Source: Mycobacterium sp. E3198
GTDB lineage: Bacteria > Actinomycetota > Actinomycetes > Mycobacteriales > Mycobacteriaceae
DNA length: 64,000 nucleotides
Direction of reading: 5' to 3'
NCBI RefSeq assembly: GCF_001667015.1
Contig: NZ_LZIS01000123.1
Coordinates: 1 to 64,000 of the forward strand
The first letter of the stretch is position 1. Each line of letters begins with the position of its first letter. Below the pieces are notes generated by a model that saw only the letters and a program-made list of their open reading frames with translations, was not told where the DNA came from and ran no database searches. A program made the translations under genes and the position numbers. Positions 34,816-44,520 of this stretch are shown piece after piece.

Positions 34816-37800
34816 ATGAAGATTCCGGGCGTGGCCAGCGTCGTCGCTGGCGTGACCGGCGGGGCCGCGCAGGTGGTGCGGGCCGGCGTCTCCTCCGCGG
34901 CCGGCGCGGCGGGGGCGGTGCAGATGCTCGCCAGCCCGGTGGTGGAACTGGCCGGCCCGGTGGTCCAGTCGATGGTTCACACCACGGGCCGGGCGATCGG
35001 CGTGGGCTCCGAATCCGACGGCTCCCGCGGCGACGTCAGCCCGCCGGTGCGCTGGCAGAGCGGGCGCCGGGTGCATTTCGACCTCGATCCGTTGCTGCCC
35101 TTTCCGCGCTGGCACGAGCATGCGGCGGTGGTCGAGGAACCGGTTCGCCGCATTCCCGGCGTGGCCGCCGCCCACGTCGAGGGCGCACTCGGCCGGCTCG
35201 TGGTCGAACTCGAGAGCGAGGCCGACAGCGACGCGGTGCTCGACGAGGTGCGCGACGCGGTGTGCCACGTCGCCGCCGACCTGAACTTGACGGGCCCGAG
35301 GTCGGGGGCACCACGGACCGCGCCGTTCGCCGACCCGGGTAACCCGTTGGCGATCCTGGTCCCGTTGACCGCGGCGGCGATGGACGTCGCGGCGATCGGT
35401 GCGGCGGTCACCGGCTGGCTGGGTCGGCTGCCCGTCGCGCCGCGCAGCGCCCGCGCCGCGGCCGCCCTGCTCAATCACCAGCCACGCGTGGTCGCCGTGC
35501 TGGAGTCGCGGCTCGGTCGCGTCGGCACCGACATCGCGCTCAGCGCCTCGACCGCCCTGGCCAACGGGCTGACCCATGCCGTGGGCACGCCCCTGATCGA
35601 TCTGGCCCAACGCAGCCTGCAGATCTCCGAAGCGTCGGCTCACCGGCAGCGATGGCGGGAGCGGGAGCCCGAGCTGGCCTCCCCCAAGCGGCCGCAGGCC
35701 CCGGTGGTTCCGGTCATCTCCTCGGCGGGCCCCAAAACGCAGGCGCCCCGGCACAATTGGGCCGCGGCCGCGGCGGGCGAGGTTTCCCACGTGGTGGTCG
35801 GCGGGGCCATCGACGCGGCCATCGACACCGCGAAGGGCTCGATGGCCGGCCCCGTGGAGGAGTACGTCGACCAGGCGGCGAACGCCTCGCTGATCGCCGC
35901 GGCCGGCGCGCTGCTGGCCGGCGGCGGCACCGAGGACGCGGCAGGCGCGCTGCTGGCCGGCGTGCCGCGAGCGGCGCACGCCGGCCGGCAGGCGTTCGCC
36001 GCCGTGTTGGGCCGCGGGCTGGCCAACGCCGGACAACTGGTCCTCGACCCCGGCGCGTTGCGCCGGATGGATCGCGTGAAGGTGGTCGTCATCGACGGAG
36101 CGGCGCTGCGGGGCGACAACCGCGCTGTGTTGCAGGCCCAGGGCGACATCCCGGGTTGGGACGAGGACCGGGTCTACGAGGTCGCCGACGCGCTGCTGCA
36201 CGGGGAGGAGGCGCCCGAACCGGACCCGGACGAGCTGCCGGCCACCGGCGCACGGTTGCACTGGATCCGCGCCCAGGGCCCCTCGGCGACGCCCGCCCAG
36301 GGGCTCGAGCACGCCGACCTGGTGGTCGATGGCGAACGCGTCGGCAGCGTCGACGTGGGCTGGGAGGTCGACCCGTTCGCCATCCCGCTGCTGCAGACCG
36401 CCGCCCGGACCGGGGCCCGGGTGGTGTTGCGCCACGTCGCCGGGACCGAAGACCTGACCGCCAGCGTCGCGGTGACTCACCCGCCGGGCACCCCGCTGCT
36501 GCAGCTGGTGCGCGACTTGCGGACGGATCGCGGGCCGGTATTGCTCATCACCGCGCTGCACCGGGACTTCGCGTCGACGGACACGCTGGCGGCGCTGGCC
36601 ATCGCCGACGTCGGGGTGGCCCTCGACGATCCGCAGGCGGCGACGCCGTGGACCGCGGACATCATCACCGGCACCGATCTGGCGGCCGCGGTCCGGATCT
36701 TGTCGGCGCTGCCGGTGGCCCGGGAGGCGACGGAATCCGCGGTGCGCCTTGCCAAGGGCGGCAGCACCCTGGCCGGCCTGCTGCTGGTCACCGGTGATCC
36801 CGCCTCGGCCAACCCGCTCGCGCTGCAGCGCTGGCTCAACCCGGTCAACGCGGCGGCCGCGGCCGCGTTGGTGCAGGGCACCTTCTCGGCCGGCAGGGTG
36901 TTGCGCCTGGCCGACCCCACGCCGCAGCCGCTGACGGCGTGGCACGCCCTGGATCCCGAGATCGTCTACTCCCGCCTGACCAGCCGCACGCGACCGCTTG
37001 CCGTCGAGCCCGGAATCGCGCCCTGGCGACAGGTTCTCGACGATTTGTCCTACAACCCGGTCGTCGCCCCGCTGCGGGGTCCGGCGACCCGGGTGGGCCG
37101 GCTGCTGTCGGCGACGCGGGCCGAGCTCGCCGATCCGTTGACGCCGATCCTGGCCGTGGGGGCGGCGGCGTCGGCCATCGTCGGCAGCAACGTCGACGCG
37201 CTGCTGGTGGCCGGCGTGATGACCGCCAACGCGATCGCCGGCGGGGTGCAACGGTTGCGCGCCGAGGCGGCCGTCGCCGAACTGTTCGCCGAGCAGGAAA
37301 AGCACGCGCGCCGCGTCGTGCTCCCGACCGTGGCGACGGCGCACCGCCGGCTCGAGGCGGCTCGCACGACCGAACGCACCGTCACGGTGAGCGCGAAATC
37401 GCTGCGCCCGGGCGAAATCATCGACCTCGCCGCGCCGGAAGTGGTACCGGCGGACGCGCGACTGCTGGTGGCCGAGGACCTGGAGGTCGACGAGTCCTTC
37501 CTCACCGGCGAATCGCTGCCGGTCGACAAGCAGGTCGAGCCCGTCGCCGCCGCCGAGTCCGACCGGGCAAGCATGCTGTTCGAGGGCAGCACCATCGTGG
37601 CCGGGCGCGCGCGGGCGATCGTCGTCGCGACCGACGCCGCCACCGCCGCTCAGCGCGCGCTGACGGCGATCGCCGATGTCGAATCGGCCGCGGGCGTGCA
37701 GGCCCGGTTGCGGGAGCTGACCAGCAAGGTGCTTCCGTTGACCCTGGCCGGCGGCGCCGCCGTGACGGGTTTGGCGCTGGCGCACCGTGGTTCGCTGCGG

Positions 37801-39663
37801 CAAGCGGTCGCCGACGGCGTCGCCATCGCCGTGGCCGCCGTTCCCGAGGGCCTGCCGTTGGTGGCCACCCTGGCCCAGCTCGCCGCCGCCCAGCGGTTGT
37901 CACGGCGGGGGGCGCTGGTCCGCACGCCGCGCGCCATCGAAGCGCTCGGCCGGGTCCAGACGGTGTGTTTCGACAAGACCGGCACGCTCACCGAGAACCG
38001 CCTGCGCGTCGTTTCCGCTGTGCCACGCGAGACCAGCGCGCAGGGCCCGCTCCCCGAAGCCGGCGACCCGCAGGGCGCCGAGGTGCTGCGCATCGCCGCG
38101 CGGGCGTGCACCCAGCCCCACAACGGGCAGGGCCACGCCCACGCCACCGACGAGGCCATCCTCACGGCCGCCAATTCTCTTGACAGCCAAGTCGATTCGG
38201 AATGGACAGTGATCGCGGAGGTGCCGTTCGAATCCAGTCGCGGCTACTCCGCCTCGATCGGCAGCGCTAACTCGGCCGGGCCGATGCTGATGGTCAAGGG
38301 GGCGCCCGAGCAGATCCTGCCGCGTTGCCGGTTCGCCGATGCGGACGCCGATTCCGACCACGCGGAGTCGCTGGTGATGCGCCTGGCCGAGCAAGGCCTG
38401 CGGGTGCTGGCCGTGGCACAGCGCCGCTGGGACGGCGGGACCACCGAGGAGGACACCGACGCCGATAACGTCGACGCCGCCGCGCACGAGTTGGAATTGG
38501 TCGGCTACGTCGGATTGGCGGACACCGCGCGGGCGTCGGCGCGGCCCCTGATCGAGACGCTGGTCGAGGCCGGTCGCAGGGTGGTGCTGATCACCGGCGA
38601 CCACCCGGTGACGGCCCGCGCGATCGCCCGCCAGCTCGGCCTGCCGTCGGACGCGCGAGAGGTCAACGGCGCCGAGCTCACCGCCCTCGACGAGGACGCC
38701 CGGGCCAAGCTCGCCGCCGACGTCGGAGTCTTCGCGCGCGTCAGCCCGGAGCAGAAGGTGCAGATCGTCGCGGCGTTGCAGCACAGCGGGCAGGCGGTCG
38801 CGATGGTCGGCGACGGGGCCAACGATGCCGCCGCGATCCGGATAGCCGACGTGGGCATCGGGGTGAGCGGCCGCGGTTCGTCGGCCGCGCGGGGCGCCGC
38901 CGATATCGTCTTGACCGACAACGACCTTGGCGTGCTGATCGACGCGCTGGTCGAAGGCCGCGGGATGTGGGGCGGCGTGAAAGACGCGGTCAGCATTCTG
39001 GTCGGCGGCAACGTGGGTGAGGTGCTCTTCACCATCATCGGCACCGCGCTGGGGACCGGTCGCGCGCCGGTGGGCACGCGTCAGCTGCTGTTGGTGAACC
39101 TGCTGACCGACATGTTTCCCGCGCTCGCGGTAGCCGTCACCCCGCAGTACCCGCAGCCCGAAGAGGACGAGGACGGCGTCGACCGCGACGCCGAGGAATT
39201 GCAGCGCGCCTTCCAGCTCGCGGCGCTGTCCGAGCCCTCGCCGTCGCTCGACGCTCCGCTCATGCGCCAGATCGTCACCCGCGGCGCCGTCACCGCCGCC
39301 GGCGCGACGGCAGCATGGGCCATCGGCCGCTGGACCCCGGGCACCGAACGCCGCACGGCGACCATGGGTCTGACCGCACTGGTCACCACGCAGCTCGCGC
39401 AGACGCTGCTGACGCGCCGCCACAGCCCGCTGGTCATCGCCACGGCGCTGGGCAGCGCCGGCGTCCTGGTGGCCATCGTCCAGACCCCCGGCGTCAGCCA
39501 GTTCTTCGGCTGCACGCCGCTGGGGCCCGTCGCCTGGTCCGGCGTGATCGGTGCGACGGCCGGCACCACCGCCGTGTCGGTGCTGGCGCCCAATTGGCTG
39601 GCCAAGAGGGTCGCCGCGCTCGAACCCAAGCAGCTCGAGGCCTGGGCCGGCTCAGGTGGATAA
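34816..39663 (+). CDS. ctpI: Giant P-type cation-transporting ATPase CtpI
   Basis: 1615-residue P-type ATPase, close to M. tuberculosis CtpI (Rv0107c). ATG 34816 (M-K-I-P-G-V-A-S) follows GGAGGGTGACGG. The first about 600 residues are a mycobacterium-specific N-terminal extension including a ferredoxin-fold segment (V-R-R-I-P-G-V-A-A-A-H-V-E-G-A-L-G-R-L-V-V-E-L-E) without the C-x-x-C of copper ATPases. The core has T-G-E-S-L-P, V-P-E-G-L-P-L-V-A-T-L, phosphorylation site D-K-T-G-T-L-T-E-N (Asp about 1053), K-G-A-P-E and G-D-G-A-N-D-A-A-A. The P-E-G-L motif points to the P2/calcium-like class. Transported ion is not established. Its 3' end overlaps the convergent ligase gene by 12 bp. Confidence 0.95.
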   Translation: MKIPGVASVVAGVTGGAAQVVRAGVSSAAGAAGAVQMLASPVVELAGPVVQSMVHTTGRAIGVGSESDGSRGDVSPPVRWQSGRRVHFDLDPLLPFPRWHEHAAVVEEPVRRIPGVAAAHVEGALGRLVVELESEADSDAVLDEVRDAVCHVAADLNLTGPRSGAPRTAPFADPGNPLAILVPLTAAAMDVAAIGAAVTGWLGRLPVAPRSARAAAALLNHQPRVVAVLESRLGRVGTDIALSASTALANGLTHAVGTPLIDLAQRSLQISEASAHRQRWREREPELASPKRPQAPVVPVISSAGPKTQAPRHNWAAAAAGEVSHVVVGGAIDAAIDTAKGSMAGPVEEYVDQAANASLIAAAGALLAGGGTEDAAGALLAGVPRAAHAGRQAFAAVLGRGLANAGQLVLDPGALRRMDRVKVVVIDGAALRGDNRAVLQAQGDIPGWDEDRVYEVADALLHGEEAPEPDPDELPATGARLHWIRAQGPSATPAQGLEHADLVVDGERVGSVDVGWEVDPFAIPLLQTAARTGARVVLRHVAGTEDLTASVAVTHPPGTPLLQLVRDLRTDRGPVLLITALHRDFASTDTLAALAIADVGVALDDPQAATPWTADIITGTDLAAAVRILSALPVAREATESAVRLAKGGSTLAGLLLVTGDPASANPLALQRWLNPVNAAAAAALVQGTFSAGRVLRLADPTPQPLTAWHALDPEIVYSRLTSRTRPLAVEPGIAPWRQVLDDLSYNPVVAPLRGPATRVGRLLSATRAELADPLTPILAVGAAASAIVGSNVDALLVAGVMTANAIAGGVQRLRAEAAVAELFAEQEKHARRVVLPTVATAHRRLEAARTTERTVTVSAKSLRPGEIIDLAAPEVVPADARLLVAEDLEVDESFLTGESLPVDKQVEPVAAAESDRASMLFEGSTIVAGRARAIVVATDAATAAQRALTAIADVESAAGVQARLRELTSKVLPLTLAGGAAVTGLALAHRGSLRQAVADGVAIAVAAVPEGLPLVATLAQLAAAQRLSRRGALVRTPRAIEALGRVQTVCFDKTGTLTENRLRVVSAVPRETSAQGPLPEAGDPQGAEVLRIAARACTQPHNGQGHAHATDEAILTAANSLDSQVDSEWTVIAEVPFESSRGYSASIGSANSAGPMLMVKGAPEQILPRCRFADADADSDHAESLVMRLAEQGLRVLAVAQRRWDGGTTEEDTDADNVDAAAHELELVGYVGLADTARASARPLIETLVEAGRRVVLITGDHPVTARAIARQLGLPSDAREVNGAELTALDEDARAKLAADVGVFARVSPEQKVQIVAALQHSGQAVAMVGDGANDAAAIRIADVGIGVSGRGSSAARGAADIVLTDNDLGVLIDALVEGRGMWGGVKDAVSILVGGNVGEVLFTIIGTALGTGRAPVGTRQLLLVNLLTDMFPALAVAVTPQYPQPEEDEDGVDRDAEELQRAFQLAALSEPSPSLDAPLMRQIVTRGAVTAAGATAAWAIGRWTPGTERRTATMGLTALVTTQLAQTLLTRRHSPLVIATALGSAGVLVAIVQTPGVSQFFGCTPLGPVAWSGVIGATAGTTAVSVLAPNWLAKRVAALEPKQLEAWAGSGG

Positions 39664-41229
39664 CTCCTTGCGCACCACCTTGCCGGCCGGGTTGCGCGGA
39701 ATGCTGTCGACGATGTTGATGTCCCGGGGCTGTTCGAAGCGGGACACCCTGCCCTTCAGGTAGTCCCGCAACGCCGACGGGTCGATGCCGCGTCCGGGCC
39801 GCGCGACGACGAAGGCGGCCAGTCGATGACCGAACCGCTCGTCGGGAACGCCGATAACCGCGTTGTCGGCGACGTCGGGGTGCTCGGCGAGCGCGTTCTC
39901 CACCGCGCGCGGGTAGACGTTCTCGCCCCCCGAGATGATCATGTCGTCCTCGCGGCCGACGATGAAAAGTCGTCCGGCGTTGTCGAAATAGCCCATGTCC
40001 CCGGTGCTCGTCATGTTCTCGACGACGGCCTTGGCCTCCCCCGAGCCCTCCGTGTAGCCCTCGCTCGCCAGCTCGCCGCCGACGAAGATGCGTCCGGTGA
40101 CGCGCGGCCCGACGGGTCGGTCGTTCTTGTCGAAGATGCGCACCGGGCAGCCGGCGACCGGTTTTCCGACGGTCTCGGGCGCCTCCCGCAGGTCGGCCGG
40201 CGTTGCCAGGGCGCCGATGCCGACTTCGGTGGAGCCGTAGCCGTTGTAGAGGATCTCGCCGTAGGCGTCCATGAACCGCTGCCCCAGGGTGGGGTCCAAC
40301 CGGTCTCCGCTGGACAGCGCGACGCGCAGGTAGGGCAACGGGTTTCGGGCCCGCACCCGCTGCGGCAGGTCAAGGATGCGCGCGAGCACCACCGGCACCG
40401 CGGTGAACGCGTCGGCGCGGTGTAGCGACGCCTGCGCCAGCGCAGCCTCGGCGTCGAAGTCGCGATGCGTCAGCACGGTTCCGCCCAGGGCCACCGTCAG
40501 CATCAGCATGCCGAGGCCCAGCCCGTGAAACATCGGCATCGCCACCGAGATTCGCGAACCGGTGCGCAGCCCGGTGCGATCGAGGATCGTCACCCAGACA
40601 CCCACCGCCGAACGCAGCTGCGGGGTGCGGGGCACTCCCTTGGGCTTGCCGGTCGTGCCCGACGTCAGCAGAACGATCCGCCCGGGCGCGGCCACTGGCG
40701 GCCGCGGACCCTCGTCGGGCGCATCGACCGTGGCGGGATCGACGAGGGTGACATCTGCCTGGGCGGCGTGCGCCCGCTCGGCGAACTCGTCGTCGGCGAC
40801 GATCGTGGTGATCCGGTGTGTGCTCAGCGCGGCGGCCAGCGCGTCGGTGCGGAAGTCCGTGTTCACGAGCACGACGTCGGCGCCGACGAGCGCAATCGCG
40901 AAGAACGCCTTGACGAACCCCCGCCCGTTGCGGCACATGACGCCGACCGCGCTACCGGGTCCCTCGCCGCCGTCGGACAGCACGCGGGCGAGCGCTTCGG
41001 CCTCCCGGTGCAGGTCCCGGTAGGTGAGGGCGCCGTCGTCGTCGACGATGGCCGCCCGGTCCGGCCACCGCGCCGCCGTGACGCCCAGCAGCGTGTAGGG
41101 ATTCGTGCCGCCCCGCCGCGCCTCGCGGATCACCCGCACCACCGCGGCCGGGGAGGGCGGGCCCAGCAGTCCGGACCGCAGCAACGCCCGCGCCGCCGTC
41201 GCGATCACGCCGTCCTGGGACGCCGTCAC
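39652..41229 (-). CDS. FadD-type acyl-CoA/AMP synthetase (FadD12-like)
   Basis: 525-residue ANL ligase, closest in feel to mycobacterial FadD12. P-loop L-L-T-S-G-T-T-G-K-P-K-G, adenine pocket Y-G-S-T-E-V-G, hinge V-G-R-E-D-D-M-I-I-S-G-G-E-N, and catalytic Lys in R-N-P-A-G-K-V-V-R-K. GTG start 41229 overlaps the SDR stop as GTGA, so SDR and ligase are coupled. Long-chain fatty acid activation is likely; the partner SDR may act on the same chain. An upstream extension lacks ribosome binding signals and was not used. Confidence 0.88.
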   Translation of the reverse strand: MTASQDGVIATAARALLRSGLLGPPSPAAVVRVIREARRGGTNPYTLLGVTAARWPDRAAIVDDDGALTYRDLHREAEALARVLSDGGEGPGSAVGVMCRNGRGFVKAFFAIALVGADVVLVNTDFRTDALAAALSTHRITTIVADDEFAERAHAAQADVTLVDPATVDAPDEGPRPPVAAPGRIVLLTSGTTGKPKGVPRTPQLRSAVGVWVTILDRTGLRTGSRISVAMPMFHGLGLGMLMLTVALGGTVLTHRDFDAEAALAQASLHRADAFTAVPVVLARILDLPQRVRARNPLPYLRVALSSGDRLDPTLGQRFMDAYGEILYNGYGSTEVGIGALATPADLREAPETVGKPVAGCPVRIFDKNDRPVGPRVTGRIFVGGELASEGYTEGSGEAKAVVENMTSTGDMGYFDNAGRLFIVGREDDMIISGGENVYPRAVENALAEHPDVADNAVIGVPDERFGHRLAAFVVARPGRGIDPSALRDYLKGRVSRFEQPRDINIVDSIPRNPAGKVVRKELST

Positions 41230-42119
41230 GAGCGGCCCTCCCGCGCATCGGAATCGGCGAAGAAGCGACGGTGCCACAACCGGGCCGCGCGTTCGGCGGG
41301 CCCGGCCAGCAGCACCGACGCCAGCTCGGCGGGCCACACCCAGGGCGGTTCGTTGGTGCGGGGCCGCTCGATGACCGCCTTGGCGATGGCATCGGCGGCC
41401 TCATCCGGGGACATGCCGGGCAGCCGGCCCAGGATCGGAGTGGGTGCGATCATCCGGGTGCGGACCAGCGCGAAGTAAACCGACGTGACGTCCACACCGT
41501 CGACGTGTAATTCCGGCGCCACGCTGCGCAGCCAGCGGTCGAACGCGCCCTTGGACGCCTGGTAAGCGCCCCACTGCGGCCCGGGGACGAGGCGCACCCC
41601 GACGCTCGAGACGTTCACGATGTGTCCGGCGCCGCGCTCCCGCATCGCCGGTAGCACGCCCAGCAGCAGCCGGATCGGTCCCAGGTAGTTGATGTCGATG
41701 GTGCGCTGAAAGTCGTGCGGGCGGTCGTACTGGTCGTGCAGCGACCGGCGCAACGACTTGCCGGCGTTGCTCACCACGATGTCGACCGGGCCGTGGTCCT
41801 CGGTGATCTGCTTCGTCAGCGCGCTGACGGCCGCCTCGTCGGTGAGGTCGGTCGGATAGGCGACGGCCCGGCCGCCGCCCGCGTTGATCGCCGCCGCAAG
41901 ATCCTCCAATTTTTCCGCCGACCGGGCGACGCCGAGCACCGTCGCCCCGGCCGCGGCCATCGCACGGGCCGTCGCTTCGCCGATTCCGTAGGACGCGCCC
42001 GTCACCAATACCGTCTTGCCGGAGACGGTCTCGCGCAGCTTGTCGGGGTCCGAGACCCGCGCCGGATTGGCCACTCGGTCGGTGACCGCTGCCAGGGCTC
42101 GCTGGAAGGGCTGTGCCAT
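41226..42119 (-). CDS. Short-chain dehydrogenase coupled to FadD
   Basis: 297-residue SDR. Cofactor site V-T-G-A-S-Y-G-I-G, then G-V-A-R-S suggesting NADP, S-N-A-G-K, active-site S-S-V-G-V and Y-Q-A-S-K. The C-terminal 50 residues (W-V-W-P-A-E-L-A-S-V-L-L) resemble mycobacterial SDRs that reduce long-chain 3-oxoacyl or mycolic-type substrates (CmrA-like architecture). The ATG at 42119 has only a weak ribosome binding site. Coupled by GTGA to the downstream ligase. Divergent from the cutinase gene with a 248-bp gap. Confidence 0.85.
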   Translation of the reverse strand: MAQPFQRALAAVTDRVANPARVSDPDKLRETVSGKTVLVTGASYGIGEATARAMAAAGATVLGVARSAEKLEDLAAAINAGGGRAVAYPTDLTDEAAVSALTKQITEDHGPVDIVVSNAGKSLRRSLHDQYDRPHDFQRTIDINYLGPIRLLLGVLPAMRERGAGHIVNVSSVGVRLVPGPQWGAYQASKGAFDRWLRSVAPELHVDGVDVTSVYFALVRTRMIAPTPILGRLPGMSPDEAADAIAKAVIERPRTNEPPWVWPAELASVLLAGPAERAARLWHRRFFADSDAREGRS

Positions 42120-42367
42120 CACGTTCACGTTCGCTGCCGCATTCACTTGAGAATTGCGCGCCGAGGGTGCGGCTCTGGCTTGACCGCGCGCCCCGACTCG
42201 GGCTACAGCTAGCAGACCACACCGGGCTACCGGACCGCCCCCTGGGCCCGCGTTTATCGTCCGGTGCCGGCCGTCTCCGAGCGAACCGACGAGCCAATTT
42301 ACGACTCTGAAACAATTGCCAGAAAAAACACTGTTTAGGCAACGGTTTCCATGGGCACAATTGCGGC

Positions 42368-43099
42368 ATGATCGCACGTCAACTCCCTCGTTTCCTTGGT
42401 TCCGCGGCGGTCGCGGCGGCCGGGCTCAGCGCCTCGGTCCTCGCGCCTGCCATCCCCTTCGCCTCCGCCCAATGCCCGGACGTCCAGGTGGTGTTCGCCC
42501 GGGGCACGGGTGAGCCCCCGGGCGTCGGGCCGACCGGGCAGGCGTTCGTCGATGACCTGCGCTCGCGCGTTGGCGGAAAGTCGCTCGACGTGTATCCGGT
42601 CAACTACCCCGCCAGCAATGAGTGGGACACCGGCCTCGACGGCATCAGGGACGCCGGCGCGCACGTCGTGTCGATGGCGCACGACTGCCCGAACACCAAG
42701 ATGGTGCTCGGCGGCTACTCGCAGGGCGCGGCCGTGATGGGCTTCGTCACCTCGGCCGCCGTGCCGGACGGGGTCGACCCCGCCACGGTGCCCAAGCCGC
42801 TGGATCCCGCGGTGGCCGACCACGTTTCGTCCGTCGTCCTCTTCGGCATGCCCAACGTACGCGCGATGAACTTCCTCAATGAGCCCCCGGTCGCCATTGG
42901 TCCGCTGTATCAGCCCAAGACCATCAAGGTGTGCGCGCCCCAGGACCCGGTGTGCTCGGACGGCATGGACTTCGCCGCGCATAACACCTACGCGTCCGAC
43001 GGGTCGATGATCGACAAAGGTGCGGCGTTCGCGGCCGGCCGCCTGGGCGCCGGCGGCGCCACGACGGTCGGGGCCCCCGGCGGAGGCTTTGGCAGCTAG
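42368..43099 (+). CDS. Secreted cutinase-like serine esterase
   Basis: 243-residue exported cutinase-family esterase. Signal peptide about 1-33 (A-I-P-F-A-S-A-Q-C). Cutinase motifs: C-P-D-V-Q-V-V-F-A-R-G-T-G-E-P, nucleophile in G-G-Y-S-Q-G-A-A-V, and the Asp/His pair in C-A-P-Q-D-P-V-C-S-D-G-M-D-F-A-A-H. Two disulfides are expected. A Gly-rich tail (G-A-G-G-A-T-T-V-G-A-P-G-G-G) follows. Mycobacterial homologs (Cut/CFP21) are lipases or phospholipases with broad ester specificity. ATG 42368. The 3' end overlaps the convergent LuxC-like gene by 4 bp. Confidence 0.93.
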   Translation: MIARQLPRFLGSAAVAAAGLSASVLAPAIPFASAQCPDVQVVFARGTGEPPGVGPTGQAFVDDLRSRVGGKSLDVYPVNYPASNEWDTGLDGIRDAGAHVVSMAHDCPNTKMVLGGYSQGAAVMGFVTSAAVPDGVDPATVPKPLDPAVADHVSSVVLFGMPNVRAMNFLNEPPVAIGPLYQPKTIKVCAPQDPVCSDGMDFAAHNTYASDGSMIDKGAAFAAGRLGAGGATTVGAPGGGFGS

Positions 43100-44517
43100 G
43101 TCGCCCAGCCGCTAATCCCGGCGGAGCCCTTGTTGCGCATCAGGTGATCCGCCAGGAAGCCGTGGTGCGGGATTTCGGGGGCCGCGTAGAAGGTCGGGGA
43201 CGGGTCACGGTAGACGTTGGCGATCGTCGGTTCGTCGACCAGGTCGTCGAGTAGGCGGTCGTCGCCGGTGATGGCCGTGACGACCAGGGAGTGCCGCAGC
43301 GGCTCGACGCCGGCGGCCCGGGACCAGGGCGACACCCACACGCACGGAAACGGCAACTCGGCGTTGAGCTTGTCGGTGGGCCGGCCGGAGCCGGGTTCGG
43401 CCAGTAGGTGCACGGCCGGGCGCAGCGCGGCGTACCCGTCCCCGACCTCCGCGACCACCTGATCGGCGCCGAGCAGCGGCGTCGTTCCGGCGGCCTTGGC
43501 CGCCAGGTAGTTCGCCACCGCCCGCGCCTGCTCCAGAGGTTGGGTGGGCAGGATCGCGCGCTCGTCGTCGCTGGGCAGCGGCGGGATCGTCGCGAGCCGC
43601 TCGGCGATCGCCCGGGCCAACGGGGCGGGGTCGCCCTCGTAGAGCACCGCGGTGGCGTTCACGCAGGCCATGCCGCCCAGGTTGGCGATCGAGTCGACGA
43701 CCAGGTCGAGGTGGTCGCGCCAATCCCGATCGGCGGTGATCAGGATCTTGGTGCGCCCGGGTCCGTTCACCACCACCGCGGGCTCGCCGGCGTACTTGTC
43801 CACCACGTCCTGGCCGCCGTAGACCATGGCGACGTCGGCCGACCGGACGATTTCGTCGGCTCCGCCGTGGTCGGTGGGCAGATAGGCGGCGTCTTCGGGC
43901 CGAAACCCCGACTGCCGCAGGGCGTTCACCAGTCGGTGCGCGGTCAGGGGCTCGCGGCGCGAGGGGCGGACCGCCACGCGGTACCCCAGCGCCAGCGCCT
44001 GGGGCCACAGGCCGTGTACGCCGGGGCCATTCCCGGCCGCGTGCACGGCGAACACCTCTCCGCGGCGGGCCCACACCGCGCCGCCACCTGTGGGCACCTC
44101 GCGCCAGTCGAGCGCGGCGCCCACCGGTCGGGCCGCTCGCACGGCATCGAAGGCGGTGGCGACGGCGTCGGCCACGCCGCGGGCCCCGGCGCGGGTCACC
44201 GCGATCGGCAGGCCGGAGATGCCGCTGGCCAGCCGAACATAGTCCTCGAAATCGAGCCCGCCGATGGCGGCGGTGGCGAAGAGCTCGGCCGCTTTGCCCA
44301 GCGCCGCTTCGCGCTCCCCGACGGGCAGCGGCCGGATCCTGCGCTGAGCGGTGATGGTGCGCGAAACATACAGCGGGGGAACGATGCTCAGCTCGGCAAC
44401 GGCAACGCCGGCGGTGCTGGTGATGATTTCGCGGTTGCGGGTGCGATAGTCGCCGCCCGGACCGAGGGCGTCGATGCGCACCAAATCCGCTGCGGGGAAG
44501 GCTGGTTCGGGCCCCAT
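43096..44517 (-). CDS. LuxC-like acyl-CoA/acyl-enzyme reductase (aldehyde-dehydrogenase fold)
   Basis: 473-residue member of the ALDH superfamily on the LuxC side: V-H-A-A-G-N-G-P-G-V-H-G-L-W-P-Q-A-L-A-L-G, V-A-M-V-Y-G-G-Q-D-V-V-D-K-Y and the candidate nucleophile in N-L-G-G-M-A-C-V-N-A-T-A. It lies 4 bp after the LuxE-like gene. LuxC reduces an acyl group, passed from LuxE, to a fatty aldehyde with NADPH. No luxA/B luciferase and no luxD thioesterase are present in the window, so an aldehyde for wax, alcohol or antibiotic synthesis is more likely than light. Databases often label such genes 'phenazine biosynthesis', which I do not support. Confidence 0.75.
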   Translation of the reverse strand: MGPEPAFPAADLVRIDALGPGGDYRTRNREIITSTAGVAVAELSIVPPLYVSRTITAQRRIRPLPVGEREAALGKAAELFATAAIGGLDFEDYVRLASGISGLPIAVTRAGARGVADAVATAFDAVRAARPVGAALDWREVPTGGGAVWARRGEVFAVHAAGNGPGVHGLWPQALALGYRVAVRPSRREPLTAHRLVNALRQSGFRPEDAAYLPTDHGGADEIVRSADVAMVYGGQDVVDKYAGEPAVVVNGPGRTKILITADRDWRDHLDLVVDSIANLGGMACVNATAVLYEGDPAPLARAIAERLATIPPLPSDDERAILPTQPLEQARAVANYLAAKAAGTTPLLGADQVVAEVGDGYAALRPAVHLLAEPGSGRPTDKLNAELPFPCVWVSPWSRAAGVEPLRHSLVVTAITGDDRLLDDLVDEPTIANVYRDPSPTFYAAPEIPHHGFLADHLMRNKGSAGISGWAT

Positions 44518-44520
44518 CGG

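Noticed and set aside
34591..37803. Very long antisense open frame opposite ctpI
   Set aside because: Arg/Gly/His-rich translation with no domain; a shadow of GC-biased third positions in ctpI.
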